The notes below the pieces were generated by a model. That model was not told the DNA's origin, made no database searches, and saw nothing but the letters and a program-made list of their open reading frames with translations. A DNA stretch of 64,000 nucleotides from positions 2,201,722-2,265,721 of the forward strand of contig NZ_CP141615.1 in NCBI RefSeq assembly GCF_035593305.1, in the 5' to 3' direction. Source of the stretch: Limnochorda sp. L945t. Its GTDB lineage: Bacteria > Bacillota > Limnochordia > Limnochordales > Geochordaceae. Of this stretch, positions 50,614 through 59,499 are shown piece by piece (position 1 is the stretch's first letter; every line of letters starts with the position of its first letter). Made by a program: the position numbers and the translations under genes.

Positions 50614-52665
50614 ATGGCTGCCGCTGCTCAGCTCGGGTCGACCGTCACCTCCGACCGCACCCTGGCTCGCTTCCGGCCGCTGGCCGTTCCTCTGGTGACC
50701 GGCCTGCTGGTGGTCGCCGGCTGGTGGCTCGAGTCTCGCCACGCCGCCGTCGCGGCTCTCACGAGCAGCCCGGGTCCGCTGCTGCTGCGTCCTGGATGGG
50801 CGGCGCTCGTAGTCTACGCGCTCGCCTACCTGGTCGGAGGATACGAGTCGGCCCGGACAGGATGGCATGCCTTGCGCCGCGGCCGGATCGACATCGACTT
50901 CCTCATGGTCGCCGCGGCGCTGGGCGCGGCCGCCATCGGCCAGGCGCTCGACGGCGCCATCCTGATCTTCATCTTCGCCCTGAGCAACGCGCTCGAGGAG
51001 TACGCGACCGGCCGGACCCGCAAGGCCATCGAGGCGCTGGTGCGGTTGCGGCCCACCCGGGCCCGTAGGGTCACGAGCCTCGACGACGCTGCCGAAACAG
51101 AGCTCATCACCGCGGATCAGTTGCGCCCGGGGGAGTTCGTGCTGGTCTTGCCCGGCGAACAGGTGCCGGCCGACGGCGTCGTCGTGCGGGGCATTTCGGC
51201 CGTCGACACGTCCGCCATCACGGGAGAGAGCATTCCCCAGCAACGGCAACCCGGCGACCAGCTCTTCGCCGGCAGCGTCAACCGGGAAGGCGCCCTGTGG
51301 CTGCGGGTGGAGCGGCCCGCGCAAGAGAGCACCCTGGCGCGCATCATCCAGCTCGTGGAACAGGCCCAGCAGCGCAAGGCTCCCACCCAGCTCTTCATCG
51401 AGCGCTTCGAACAGGTCTACTCTGCCCTGGTCGTGGCCGGGACCGTCGCGCTCATCGCGGCGGGCCTGACGGTGCTGGGCTGGGGCGTTTCCCAGACCAT
51501 CTACCGGGCCATGACCGTCATGGTGGTCGCCTCGCCGTGCGCCGTCGTGCTCTCGACCATGCCCGTCATGCTGTCGGCCATCGCCAGCGGTGCCCGCAAC
51601 GGCGTCCTGTTCAAGGGGGCTCTCGACCTGGAGCAGCTGGCGGGGGTGCGGGTCGTCGCGTTCGACAAGACGGGCACGCTGACGCTCGGCCTGCCACAGC
51701 TCGTCGCCATCCATGCCCGCCCGCCCTTCACCGAGGAGCAACTGCTGGCAGCCGCCGCAGCCGCAGAGTCCGGTAGCGAACACCCCATCGCAGGCGCCAT
51801 CCTGGAAGAGGCGCGGCGCAGGGGCCTGTCCCTGCCCAGCCCTGAACACAGCCGCACCCATCCGGGGCGGGGCGTCGAGGCGGTCGTGAGCGGCGACCGG
51901 ATTCTGGTCGGCAGCCCGGCCTGGTTTCACGAGATGGGGCAGCCTCTCGACGGAGAACTGGCGGATGCCCTGGCTCGCCTCGAATCGGCCGGTCACACCG
52001 CCATGGTGCTCAGCATCAACGGCTCCGGGCCGGCCGGGATCCTGGCGGTGGCCGACCGGGCTCGCCCCCACGCTCGAGAGGCTGTACAGGCGCTGCAGAG
52101 GCTCGGGCTGCGAGTGGTCATGCTGACCGGCGACAACGAGCGGGTGGCTCAGGCCATGGGCAGGGAGCTCGGCGTGGACGAGGTGTACGCGGGGCTGCTG
52201 CCCGAGGACAAGATGCGGATCCTTCAAGAGTTGGAGCGGCGCTACGGCCCCGTGGCCATGGTCGGCGACGGCATCAACGACGCGCCGGCGCTGGTGTCGG
52301 CCGCCGTCGGCATCGCCATGGGCCGGGCCGGCACGGACGTCGCCCTGGAGACGGCCGACGTGGTGCTCATGTCCGACGAGCTCGTCCGCCTCGAGGGCGC
52401 CGTCGCGCTCGGGCGGCGCGCCGAGCGGGTGGTGCGGCAGAACCTGGCGTTTGCCTTCGGCGTCATCGCCGTCCTGCTGGTGAGCGCCACGACGGGACAC
52501 CTCAGCCTCACGCAAGGGGTCGTGGGACACGAGACGAGCACCGTGCTGGTCGCTCTCAACGGGCTGCGCCTGCTGGGCTTCCGGTGGCCGCGGCTTCAGG
52601 GGGCGAGCGCCGAGGCGGAAGCGGCCGCCGGCATCGACCGGGTGGCCGAGGCGGGGCCTGCTTGA
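50614..52665 (+). CDS. P1B-type heavy-metal-transporting ATPase (SPC type, P1B-4-like)
   Basis: This is a 683-residue metal efflux pump. Core motifs are TGES (203-206), SPC in helix region 307-309, DKTGT with phosphorylated Asp351, SEHP, TGDN and GDGINDAPAL. There is no N-terminal CxxC metal domain. Near the end it reads GHETSTVLVALNGLRLL (His639) where P1B-2/P1B-4 pumps have HEGGT/HEGST, so the ion is probably Fe, Co, Zn or Cd, not Cu. SPC without flanking CPx also argues against copper. ATG 50614 follows AAAGGAG. It has a dedicated promoter and operator, and tRNA genes follow it. Confidence 0.9.
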   Translation: MAAAAQLGSTVTSDRTLARFRPLAVPLVTGLLVVAGWWLESRHAAVAALTSSPGPLLLRPGWAALVVYALAYLVGGYESARTGWHALRRGRIDIDFLMVAAALGAAAIGQALDGAILIFIFALSNALEEYATGRTRKAIEALVRLRPTRARRVTSLDDAAETELITADQLRPGEFVLVLPGEQVPADGVVVRGISAVDTSAITGESIPQQRQPGDQLFAGSVNREGALWLRVERPAQESTLARIIQLVEQAQQRKAPTQLFIERFEQVYSALVVAGTVALIAAGLTVLGWGVSQTIYRAMTVMVVASPCAVVLSTMPVMLSAIASGARNGVLFKGALDLEQLAGVRVVAFDKTGTLTLGLPQLVAIHARPPFTEEQLLAAAAAAESGSEHPIAGAILEEARRRGLSLPSPEHSRTHPGRGVEAVVSGDRILVGSPAWFHEMGQPLDGELADALARLESAGHTAMVLSINGSGPAGILAVADRARPHAREAVQALQRLGLRVVMLTGDNERVAQAMGRELGVDEVYAGLLPEDKMRILQELERRYGPVAMVGDGINDAPALVSAAVGIAMGRAGTDVALETADVVLMSDELVRLEGAVALGRRAERVVRQNLAFAFGVIAVLLVSATTGHLSLTQGVVGHETSTVLVALNGLRLLGFRWPRLQGASAEAEAAAGIDRVAEAGPA

Positions 52666-52690
52666 TCGGGCAGGGGCGGTCGGATATACT
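52662..52690 (+). promoter_or_regulatory. Promoter of the tRNA-Gly/tRNA-Thr pair
   Basis: TTGATC (52662-52667) and TATACT (52685-52690) are spaced by 17 bp. The -35 box overlaps the ATPase stop codon, and the tRNA-Gly begins 13 bp after the -10 box. Confidence 0.7.
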
Positions 52691-52702
52691 CAGAGGCAGC
52701 GA

Positions 52703-52777
52703 GCGGATGTAGCGCAGTGGTAGCGCATCGGCTTCCCAAGCCGACGGTCGCGGGTTCGAATCCCGTCATCCGCTCCA
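52703..52777 (+). tRNA. tRNA-Gly (anticodon CCC), CCA encoded
   Basis: Acceptor GCGGATG/CATCCGC, D-arm GCGCAGTGGTAGCGC, anticodon stem TCGGC/GCCGA with loop TTCCCAA (anticodon CCC), T-arm GCGGG-TTCGAAT-CCCGT, discriminator T as usual for Gly, and an encoded CCA. Confidence 0.95.
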
Positions 52778-52814
52778 CTTTCGCGAAAGGGCCCGTAAGG
52801 CCCGCCGCACTCGA

Positions 52815-52890
52815 GCTGGCGTAGCTCAGACGGCAGAGCGGCGCACTCGTAATGCGCAGGTCGGCGGTTCGATTCCGCCCGCCAGCTCCA
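52815..52890 (+). tRNA. tRNA-Thr (anticodon CGT), CCA encoded
   Basis: Acceptor GCTGGCG/CGCCAGC, D-arm GCTCAGACGGCAGAGC, anticodon stem GCGCA/TGCGC with loop CTCGTAA (anticodon CGT), T-arm GGCGG-TTCGATT-CCGCC, discriminator T and encoded CCA. It is co-transcribed with tRNA-Gly, 37 bp downstream. Confidence 0.95.
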
Positions 52891-52966
52891 CCGTGATGAC
52901 GTCCCCAGCATGGTCCGGCTTCGGCGCGTCCTCTGGCGGGCCACCCGGCATGGGTGGCCCACCCCC

Positions 52967-55474
52967 TCACCGGCTCCGAGTGGCCGCACCCTCCGCCTCC
53001 CGCCACAGGGCACAGACGGCTTGCCCCAGGGCAAGCCCCCCATCGCCCGGCGGTACCTCGCGGTGGGTCAGCACTTCGACGCCGGCGGCCTCGAGCCGCC
53101 GGGCCACTGCCTGCACCAGGTACGGATTGTGAAACACGCCGCCGCTCAGGGCCACCACCCGCACGCCCTCTCGGAGGCAGGCCCGCTGCGCGGCCTGTAC
53201 CATTGCATCTTCCACCGTCCGGTGCCAGCGAGCGGCAACGACGGCAGCGCCGGCGCCGCTCAGCCGGTCTCTGGCCGCCGCCACCACGGCCGGCAACAGG
53301 TCGATTTCCGGCGGGCGCACGCGATACGGATAGGGGGCGCCGCCGCTGCCTCGATCCCGAGCCGCGTAGCCGTCGCCGCCGGCTCTGCCGGGCTCTTGAG
53401 CCTCCAGCTCCTCCCGGGCCAGTTCGGAAAACACCAGAGCAGGCTCGCCTTCGTAGGTCGCCTCCAGGCAAGTGCCCGTCGCGGCCGCCACCGCGTCGAA
53501 AAGCCGCCCGGCTCCGCAGCTCCGGGGGGAGTTGACGCCCGAGGTCAGCACCCGCACAGCGAGCTCCAGGTCCCGCCGCATCTGGGGGAAAAGCGCTCGA
53601 GCCAGCGACAGTCCCTGTTGGACCCCCAGCTCCTCGCACAGGCAGGAAAGGGTGAGCAGCCAGGGCCGCCGGATGGCCCGCTCACCACCCGGCAGGCGGA
53701 TGTAGCGCAGGTGCATCAGCCTCCGGCAACTGGCCAGACCGCCCAGGAGGATCTCCCCACCCCAGAGCGTGCCGTCGGTCCCGTAGCCCGTCCCGTCCAG
53801 GACGATCCCCACGGCAGGGCCGGTGCGGCCGTTTTCGGCCAACGCCGCGACCAGGTGCGCGTGATGATGCTGGATGCCGTGCACCCGCCCGACCAGGGAC
53901 GCCCCCAGCCGCCTCGACCGGTAACCCGGGTGCAGGTCGACGCCCGCCACCTCCGGCCACACGTCGAGCAACCGGCTCATGGACTCGACATTATGCCGCC
54001 AGACCGCTTCGGCCTCCACCGTCTCCAACTCGCCCGTGTGGGGGCCCATGAACGCCTGGCCCCCTTTGATGAGGCAGCAGGCGTTTTTCATGTCGCCTCC
54101 GGCTCCCAGCACCACCGGATGGGCGGCAGGCTCTCCCTGCCAGCGACGTGGCACGGGCACCGGGATGGGCGCAGGCACGAACCCCCTGGACCTCCGCAAG
54201 AACTGCGCCGCCCCTCCCACCACCTGCACCACCGAGTCGTCGGCGCGGTTCGCGATCTCCCGGTCGTGTAACACGAAGGCGTCGGCAATGTCGCCGAGTT
54301 CCGCCAGGGCCGACTCGTTGTCCTTGACGATCGGCAGCGACGACCGGTTGCCGCTCGTCATGACCAGGACCTCGCGCTCGGGCACCGCCTGGAACAGCAG
54401 CACGTGAAGGGGGGTGTACGGCAACATCACGCCCAGGGTGTTCAGCCCCGGTGCCAGCGCCTCGGGAAGAGGTGCGTCCGGACGGCGCCGCAACAACACG
54501 ATGGGCGCCGCCGAGCTGCACAGCAACCGGGCCTCGGCCTCGTTCACCTCGCAGAGACGGCGTACCGTCGCCAGGTCTTTCGCCATGACCGCGAAGGGCT
54601 TACGCGGCCGGTGCTTGCGCCGTCGCAGCCGCTGCACCGCCTCGGCGTCGAGCGCGTCGCAGGCCAGGTGGAACCCCCCGAGTCCCTTGACCGCCACGGT
54701 CTGCCCCGCCAGGATGGCCTGGCGGAACGCGGCCATCCAGTCGTGCTCACGGCCGTCCGCTGCTCGCCCGGGTGGACGGCCCTGCGCCGGCCCCACCCAC
54801 CACACGTGCGGCCCGCACTCCGGGCAGGCCGTGGGCTGGGCATGGAAGCGCCGGTCGGCCGGGTCGTGGTATTCCCGGCTGCAGGCGGCACACATGGCGA
54901 ATGCCGCCATGGTCGTGCGCTCGCGGTCGTAGGGCAACCCCCTGACGATGGTGAAACGGGGGCCGCAGTTGGTGCAGTTGATGAACGGGTACGAAAACCG
55001 CCGGTCCGACGGGTCGAGGAGCTCCCGGCGGCAGTCCGGGCAGATGGCCACGTCGGGCGGCACCAGGACCGCCCCGGCCCGGCCCCGGGCACTGGGGGCG
55101 ATTTCGAAGCGGTCGTAACCGGCAGGGGGCAGCACGCGCGACCGGATGTCGCGAATACGGGCAAGAGGCGGAGGGTCTTGCCGCAGCTGCTCCTGGAAGG
55201 CTTCCACCGCCTCAGGCAGGCCTTCGACGTCGATCAACACGCCGCCGGGGGTGTTGGAAACCTTCCCGGTCAGACCCAGGCGCACGGCGGTGCGGTAGAC
55301 GAACGGGCGAAAGCCCACGCCCTGTACCATGCCCTCCACCCGGAGGCGGACGCGCACCCACCCGGGCCGGCCGGGCGCGTGGTGGGCCGGCCCACCAGAC
55401 CGGGCCCGCTCGTCGAGCCCTGCCCGCGGCGTGTCAACAGATCCTGGGGAGCTGCTCGCCTTCGAGGAGCTCAA
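52967..55474 (-). CDS. hypF: [NiFe]-hydrogenase maturation carbamoyltransferase HypF
   Basis: HypF uses carbamoyl phosphate to carbamoylate the HypE C-terminal Cys, the first step in making the CN ligands of the active-site iron. Domains in order: acylphosphatase (GMVQGVGFRPFVYRTAVRLG, about 48-130), two zinc-finger units (CPDC, CTNC, CAAC, CPEC at about 145-220), a YrdC-like domain (AVKGLGGFHLACDA) and a Kae1-like domain (HGIQHHHAHLVAALAE, ALSGGVFHNPYLV). Full length is 835 residues. TTG 55474 has AGGAGG 11 nt upstream and overlaps hypE by 41 bp; GTG 55357 is a possible shorter start. Confidence 0.94.
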   Translation of the reverse strand: MSSSKASSSPGSVDTPRAGLDERARSGGPAHHAPGRPGWVRVRLRVEGMVQGVGFRPFVYRTAVRLGLTGKVSNTPGGVLIDVEGLPEAVEAFQEQLRQDPPPLARIRDIRSRVLPPAGYDRFEIAPSARGRAGAVLVPPDVAICPDCRRELLDPSDRRFSYPFINCTNCGPRFTIVRGLPYDRERTTMAAFAMCAACSREYHDPADRRFHAQPTACPECGPHVWWVGPAQGRPPGRAADGREHDWMAAFRQAILAGQTVAVKGLGGFHLACDALDAEAVQRLRRRKHRPRKPFAVMAKDLATVRRLCEVNEAEARLLCSSAAPIVLLRRRPDAPLPEALAPGLNTLGVMLPYTPLHVLLFQAVPEREVLVMTSGNRSSLPIVKDNESALAELGDIADAFVLHDREIANRADDSVVQVVGGAAQFLRRSRGFVPAPIPVPVPRRWQGEPAAHPVVLGAGGDMKNACCLIKGGQAFMGPHTGELETVEAEAVWRHNVESMSRLLDVWPEVAGVDLHPGYRSRRLGASLVGRVHGIQHHHAHLVAALAENGRTGPAVGIVLDGTGYGTDGTLWGGEILLGGLASCRRLMHLRYIRLPGGERAIRRPWLLTLSCLCEELGVQQGLSLARALFPQMRRDLELAVRVLTSGVNSPRSCGAGRLFDAVAAATGTCLEATYEGEPALVFSELAREELEAQEPGRAGGDGYAARDRGSGGAPYPYRVRPPEIDLLPAVVAAARDRLSGAGAAVVAARWHRTVEDAMVQAAQRACLREGVRVVALSGGVFHNPYLVQAVARRLEAAGVEVLTHREVPPGDGGLALGQAVCALWREAEGAATRSR

Positions 55475-56459
55475 GGCGCCGGCTGCCTCCTGCGACGGTC
55501 CGCATCAACACCTCGCCGGGTGGGCCCTCGGCCACCGTACCGATGAGCATCGCCTGCTGCCCGTCGGGGTAGGTCCGGAGAAGCTCGACGGCCGCCTCGG
55601 CCACGTCCGCCGCCACGACGGCCACCATGCGGCCTTCACAGGCGGCATACAGGGGATCGATCCCGAGCACCTCACACAGCCCCCGCACGGGTTCCCGGAC
55701 GGCAATGGCGGCCTCGTCCACCCGGAAGGCCTTGCCCGAGGCCGTCGCCAACTCCACCAGCACGGTGGCAAGCCCTCCTCGGGTGGCGTCCCGCATGCAC
55801 CGCACCGCTCCGGGAAACGCGGCCAGCAGCGCCTGCACCAGCCCTGCCAGCGGTGCCGTGTCGCTGACCAGCCCCTCCACCTCGAAGTCCAGGCCGGCGC
55901 GCCTCGCCATCACGGCCGCCCCGTGGTCGCCCACCGGCCCGCTCACCAGCAGCCGGTCGCCCGGGCGGATGCGGGCCGGGCCCAGCTCCACGCCCGGCGG
56001 TACCCAGCCGACCCCGGTGGTGTTGATGAACAGCCCGTCCCCCTTGCCCCGCTCGACCACCTTGGTGTCGCCGGCGATGATGCTCACGCCCGCCCTGGCG
56101 GCCGCCTCGGACATGGACTGCACCACCCGCCGCAAGTCCTCGGTCGACAGCCCCTCCTCGATGATGAATCCGGCCGTCAGGTACGCAGGCACGGCACCGC
56201 CCACGGCCAGGTCGTTGACCGTCCCGTACACCGCCAGCCTTCCGATGTCGCCGCCCGGGAAAAAGAGAGGCGACACGACGAACGAGTCGGTGGTGACGGC
56301 CAGGCGCACCCCGTCCAACGGCACCACCGCCTGGTCGCCGGCCTGCTCCAGGTACGGGTTGCGGAACGCGGGCAAGAACAGGTCCCGGAACAGGTCCCCC
56401 GTCAGCTTCCCTCCGCTCCCGTGGGCCACCAAGATGTACCCGGGGTCACGACCGTGCAA
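55434..56459 (-). CDS. hypE: Hydrogenase maturation protein HypE
   Basis: HypE (341 residues) dehydrates its carbamoylated C-terminal Cys to a thiocyanate, donating cyanide to the HypC-HypD complex. It shows the PurM-like fold: VAHGSGGKLTGDLFRDLFLP, VTTDSFVVSPLFFPGGDIG, YGTVNDLAVGGAVP, ATRGGLATVLVELA, and the essential C-terminus PRIC. TTG 56459 is chosen because GGAGGT is 8 nt upstream. It overlaps hypD by 14 bp and hypF by 41 bp, which implies coupled translation. Confidence 0.95.
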   Translation of the reverse strand: MHGRDPGYILVAHGSGGKLTGDLFRDLFLPAFRNPYLEQAGDQAVVPLDGVRLAVTTDSFVVSPLFFPGGDIGRLAVYGTVNDLAVGGAVPAYLTAGFIIEEGLSTEDLRRVVQSMSEAAARAGVSIIAGDTKVVERGKGDGLFINTTGVGWVPPGVELGPARIRPGDRLLVSGPVGDHGAAVMARRAGLDFEVEGLVSDTAPLAGLVQALLAAFPGAVRCMRDATRGGLATVLVELATASGKAFRVDEAAIAVREPVRGLCEVLGIDPLYAACEGRMVAVVAADVAEAAVELLRTYPDGQQAMLIGTVAEGPPGEVLMRTVAGGSRRLELLEGEQLPRIC

Positions 56460-57588
56460 TCTCGCCCACCTCCGCCGCCGGCTGTGCGGCCGTGCTGCGC
56501 CCGTAACGGTAGTAGGCCGCGCAGGCCCCTTCCGCCGACACCATGCAGGCCCCCATGGGGTACGACGGCGTGCACGCCGTGCCGAACAGGGGGCAGTCCG
56601 GCGGGGTCGCCACCCCCCGCAGCACCTCACCGCAGCGGCAGCCCCTGGGGTCGGGCAGGGCCGGCGGCAGCAGCCCCGCAAACACTCGCAGGGCATCCAT
56701 GTCGGCGTATGGGGGCCGCAGGGCAAGCCCGCTGGCCGGGATGACCCCCAACCCCCGCCACTCCTGGTCTCGGGGTTCGAAGACTTCCTCCATGACCTCC
56801 AGCGCGAGCCGGTTGCCCTCGGGGCGTACCGCCCTCCGGTACTGCACCGCCACCTCGGGCCTGCCCGACCGGATCTGGCGGAGGATCTGGAAAACGGAGT
56901 GGAGGATGTCGAGGGGTTCAAACCCGGAGATGACCACCGGGCGGCGGTACTGCTCGGCCACGAAGCGGTACGGCTCCGTACCGATGATGACGCTCACGTG
57001 CCCGGGCCCGATGAAGGCATCCACCCTCACGTCGGGAGCCTCGAGGATGGCCCGCAGCGCCGGCGCGATGGTGACCTGGTTGCACAGGAGCAGGAAGTTG
57101 TGCAAATGCTCGGCTCTGGCCCGCCGCACCGCCGAAGCCGTCCCCGGCACCGTCGTCTCGAAGCCGATGGCGAACCACACCACCGTGCGGTCCGGGTGGC
57201 GCCGGGCGATTTCCAGCGCGTCGAGCGCCGAGTAGACCATCCGCACGTCGGCGCCCAGGGCTCGGGCCTGCGCCAGGGAACGGGTGCGTCCCGGCACCCG
57301 CATCATGTCGCCGAAGGTACACAGGATGATCCCCGGCTGCTCGGCCAGCCGCACCGCCATCTCCACGACCGCCCGGGGCGTCACGCAAACCGGGCAGCCG
57401 GGGCCATGGATCATGCGAACCGAGGGCGGCAGCAGGTCGTACAGCCCGAACTTGAAGATCGCGTGAGTGTGCCCGCCGCACACCTCCATGATCCGCACGG
57501 GCCGCCCGATGGCTTCGGCCTCACGGGCAAGAGTCCGGGATAGATCCCGGGCCAGGGAGCTTTCGCGGAATTCGTCGGCGAACTTCAC
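56446..57588 (-). CDS. hypD: Hydrogenase maturation protein HypD
   Basis: HypD (380 residues) is the iron-sulfur scaffold on which the Fe(CN)2CO unit is assembled with HypC. Conserved elements are MEVCGGHTHAI (catalytic Cys), IHGPGCPVCVTP, FGDMMRVPG, GFETTVPGTA, GPGHVSVIIG and the C-terminal cluster Cys residues (CRCGEVL, CPLFGTACTP, MGACMVSAEGACAAYY). GTG 57588 overlaps the hypC stop as GTGA. Confidence 0.95.
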   Translation of the reverse strand: MKFADEFRESSLARDLSRTLAREAEAIGRPVRIMEVCGGHTHAIFKFGLYDLLPPSVRMIHGPGCPVCVTPRAVVEMAVRLAEQPGIILCTFGDMMRVPGRTRSLAQARALGADVRMVYSALDALEIARRHPDRTVVWFAIGFETTVPGTASAVRRARAEHLHNFLLLCNQVTIAPALRAILEAPDVRVDAFIGPGHVSVIIGTEPYRFVAEQYRRPVVISGFEPLDILHSVFQILRQIRSGRPEVAVQYRRAVRPEGNRLALEVMEEVFEPRDQEWRGLGVIPASGLALRPPYADMDALRVFAGLLPPALPDPRGCRCGEVLRGVATPPDCPLFGTACTPSYPMGACMVSAEGACAAYYRYGRSTAAQPAAEVGEIARS

Positions 57589-57890
57589 GGCCCCGAAGCC
57601 CCCTTCGCCGCCGCCGGCCCTGCGGGCCGAGGAAGTCCGGGCGGGGGCTCTTCCTCGGCGGGCGGAAGGTCCGCAAGCTCGGCCACCTGCCGCAAGAGCT
57701 CCAGGGTTTCCCGAGCCTCCTGCTCGTCCAGGCGGGCAATGGCGAACCCCACGTGCACCGCCACCCACTCGCCTTCCCGGACCTCGTCGAGCAGTTCCAC
57801 GGAAACCTGCCGGCGTACGCCGCTCAGGTCGACCGTCGCCATCTTGTTGGGGTGAAGTCGCTCAATCCGCGCCGGCACGGCCAGGCACAC
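57585..57890 (-). CDS. hypC: Hydrogenase maturation chaperone HypC
   Basis: HypC (101 residues) carries the iron centre with HypD and delivers it to the large subunit. It begins (M)CLAVPARIE with the essential Cys2, followed by VSVELLDEVREGEWVAVHVG and the DEQEARETLELL helix. The tail is Pro/Ala-rich. GTG 57890 has a perfect AGGAGGT 8 nt upstream although it lies 29 bp inside hypB. Confidence 0.94.
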   Translation of the reverse strand: MCLAVPARIERLHPNKMATVDLSGVRRQVSVELLDEVREGEWVAVHVGFAIARLDEQEARETLELLRQVAELADLPPAEEEPPPGLPRPAGPAAAKGASGP

Positions 57891-58575
57891 CGGCCGCCAC
57901 CTCCTCGGTCGCCGCCCGCTTGGCTTCGACCTGTTGAAGGATCCAGTGCGTCCACTCGTCGATCCCCGCGCCGGTACGGCACGAGGTGAAAAAGACCCGC
58001 AGGCCGGGCTGAATGCCCCTCGCGTGGCCGACGGCCCGGTCGACGTCGAAGTCGCTGGCGCCCAGCAGGTCCATCTTGGTGACGACCATGACTCCCGAGC
58101 GCCGGAAGATGGTGGGGTACTTGAGGGGCTTGTCGTCCCCCTCGGTGGTACTGAGCAGCACGGCACTGACGTCCTGCCCCAGGTCGTAGGAGGCCGGGCA
58201 GACCAGGTTGCCCACGTTTTCGAGGAAGAGGAGCTCCAGGTCCGGGCGGTCCACAGCCTCCAGGTGGGCCGTCACCATGGCAGCGTCCAGGTGGCAGACG
58301 CCGCCCGTCACGATCTGGCGCACGGGGAATCCGAAGCGGCTCAGCCGCTCGGCGTCGCGTTCGGTGGCCAGGTCGCCCACGAGCACGCCGGCCTTCACCC
58401 GGCCCGACAGGCGCTCGAGGGTGCGCTCCAACAGCGTCGTCTTGCCGGCCCCGGGCGAACTCACCAGATTGAGGCAAAACACGCCCCTCCGCTGCCACCT
58501 ACTCCGCAGGGCGGCCGCCAGTTCGTCGTTGCGCGACAGTACCCGGCTGCGCACCGGCTCCGTCGGCTGCGTCAT
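57862..58575 (-). CDS. hypB: Hydrogenase nickel-insertion GTPase HypB
   Basis: HypB (237 residues) is a SIMIBI GTPase that, with HypA, inserts nickel. The P-loop is VSSPGAGKTT, the metal site at the dimer interface is TGGVCHLDAAM, and NVGNLVCPASYDLG and TKMDLL (NKxD-type) follow. The N-terminus lacks a His-rich nickel-storage stretch and a CxxCGC motif. ATG 58575 has GGAGGT 8 nt upstream inside hypA, giving a 77-bp overlap with that gene. Confidence 0.95.
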   Translation of the reverse strand: MTQPTEPVRSRVLSRNDELAAALRSRWQRRGVFCLNLVSSPGAGKTTLLERTLERLSGRVKAGVLVGDLATERDAERLSRFGFPVRQIVTGGVCHLDAAMVTAHLEAVDRPDLELLFLENVGNLVCPASYDLGQDVSAVLLSTTEGDDKPLKYPTIFRRSGVMVVTKMDLLGASDFDVDRAVGHARGIQPGLRVFFTSCRTGAGIDEWTHWILQQVEAKRAATEEVAAGVPGRAGAD

Positions 58576-58921
58576 CGCGTTCCACCTCCAGGCTCACCAC
58601 GTCCAGCTCTTTGCCGGCCACCACGCGCGTCCGCAGAGAGCCGCAGCGGCCGCATGCCACCGAATGGGGCCGGGGATCCGTCTCGACCCCGCATTGCGGG
58701 CAAAAGACCCGCAGCTCGATCCAGCAGAGCTCCAGCCGGGCATTCTGGCAACGCGACCACCCGGCGCGGGCAGCTTCCCAGGCGAAGGCCAGCGCGTCGG
58801 GATCGACGCCGGAAAGCTCTCCCACCGATACCTGCACCCTGACCACCCGGGCGGCGCCGGCTCGCACCGCCGATTCGTCGGCAATCCGGGCGATCTCCAG
58901 GGCGATGGAGAGCTCATGCAC
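58499..58921 (-). CDS. hypA: Hydrogenase nickel metallochaperone HypA, extended tail
   Basis: HypA hands nickel to the large subunit. It starts MHELSIALEI, with nickel ligands at the N-terminal Met-His-Glu, and has the zinc site CPQC..CGRC at about 74-94 with SLEVE at the end of the normal fold. The frame then continues about 26 residues (RDDAADGAGAQPGTVAQRRT) into hypB, making 140 residues instead of about 115. The tail is unlikely to be structured. It lies 9 bp after the protease gene. Confidence 0.94.
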   Translation of the reverse strand: MHELSIALEIARIADESAVRAGAARVVRVQVSVGELSGVDPDALAFAWEAARAGWSRCQNARLELCWIELRVFCPQCGVETDPRPHSVACGRCGSLRTRVVAGKELDVVSLEVERDDAADGAGAQPGTVAQRRTGGRPAE

Positions 58922-58930
58922 GGCCGGGCG

Positions 58931-59479
58931 TCACCGCCCCTCCTCCCGACCCGCACCGCCGCGCCGTTCGACGGGCACCCCCCAGCGCCTCAGCCAGGCT
59001 GCCGCGGCGTCCACCACGGCGGGCAGGGCCCGCCGGACGGGATCGCTGAGCCCCACTCCCGGGTCCAGCCGGCCTGCCACGACGCCCACCAGCCGCAGCC
59101 GCCGCGGCAGCCGCCGGCGCCAGGCCGCCAGGGCCAGCACCTCTCGGACGTCCACCTGGTGCTCGGAGAGCTTGAGGCCCGAGCCGCCGATGAGCTCTGC
59201 CGCTTCGAGCTCCGCCACCGTGCCCGGCTCCGCCTGGCCCACCATCGCATCCACGATGACCAGCGCCGGTGCGTCTTCGATGATCCCCAGCAGCGCGATG
59301 CCCTGGGTGCCCCCGTCGACCACGTCAAGGCCCGGCGGGCGGCGGTAGCGGGTTTCGAAGAGCCTGAGCGCCTCGATGCCGGCGCCGTCATCGCCGTACA
59401 GCGGGTTGCCCAGGCCCAGCAGGATGGCCCTGGAGCCGGGCCCGTCCTCGCATCCCTTTTCGTGGGCCGGCGTCCTCAC
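58931..59479 (-). CDS. Hydrogenase maturation endopeptidase (HyaD/HycI family)
   Basis: This protease of about 182 residues removes the C-terminal peptide of the large subunit after nickel insertion. The family core is AILLGLGNPLYGDDGAGIEA, LDVVDGGTQGIALLGIIEDA (the DGGT motif, normally DGGTLG) and LVIVDAMVG, with a His in KLSEHQVD as the third likely nickel ligand. Glu and Asp ligands are conserved. GTG 59479 is the first usable start after the cytochrome gene; AGGTG is 11 nt upstream. The N-terminal 20 residues are uncertain. Confidence 0.9.
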   Translation of the reverse strand: MRTPAHEKGCEDGPGSRAILLGLGNPLYGDDGAGIEALRLFETRYRRPPGLDVVDGGTQGIALLGIIEDAPALVIVDAMVGQAEPGTVAELEAAELIGGSGLKLSEHQVDVREVLALAAWRRRLPRRLRLVGVVAGRLDPGVGLSDPVRRALPAVVDAAAAWLRRWGVPVERRGGAGREEGR

Positions 59480-59499
59480 TGCCGGCCCGGCACCTGCCC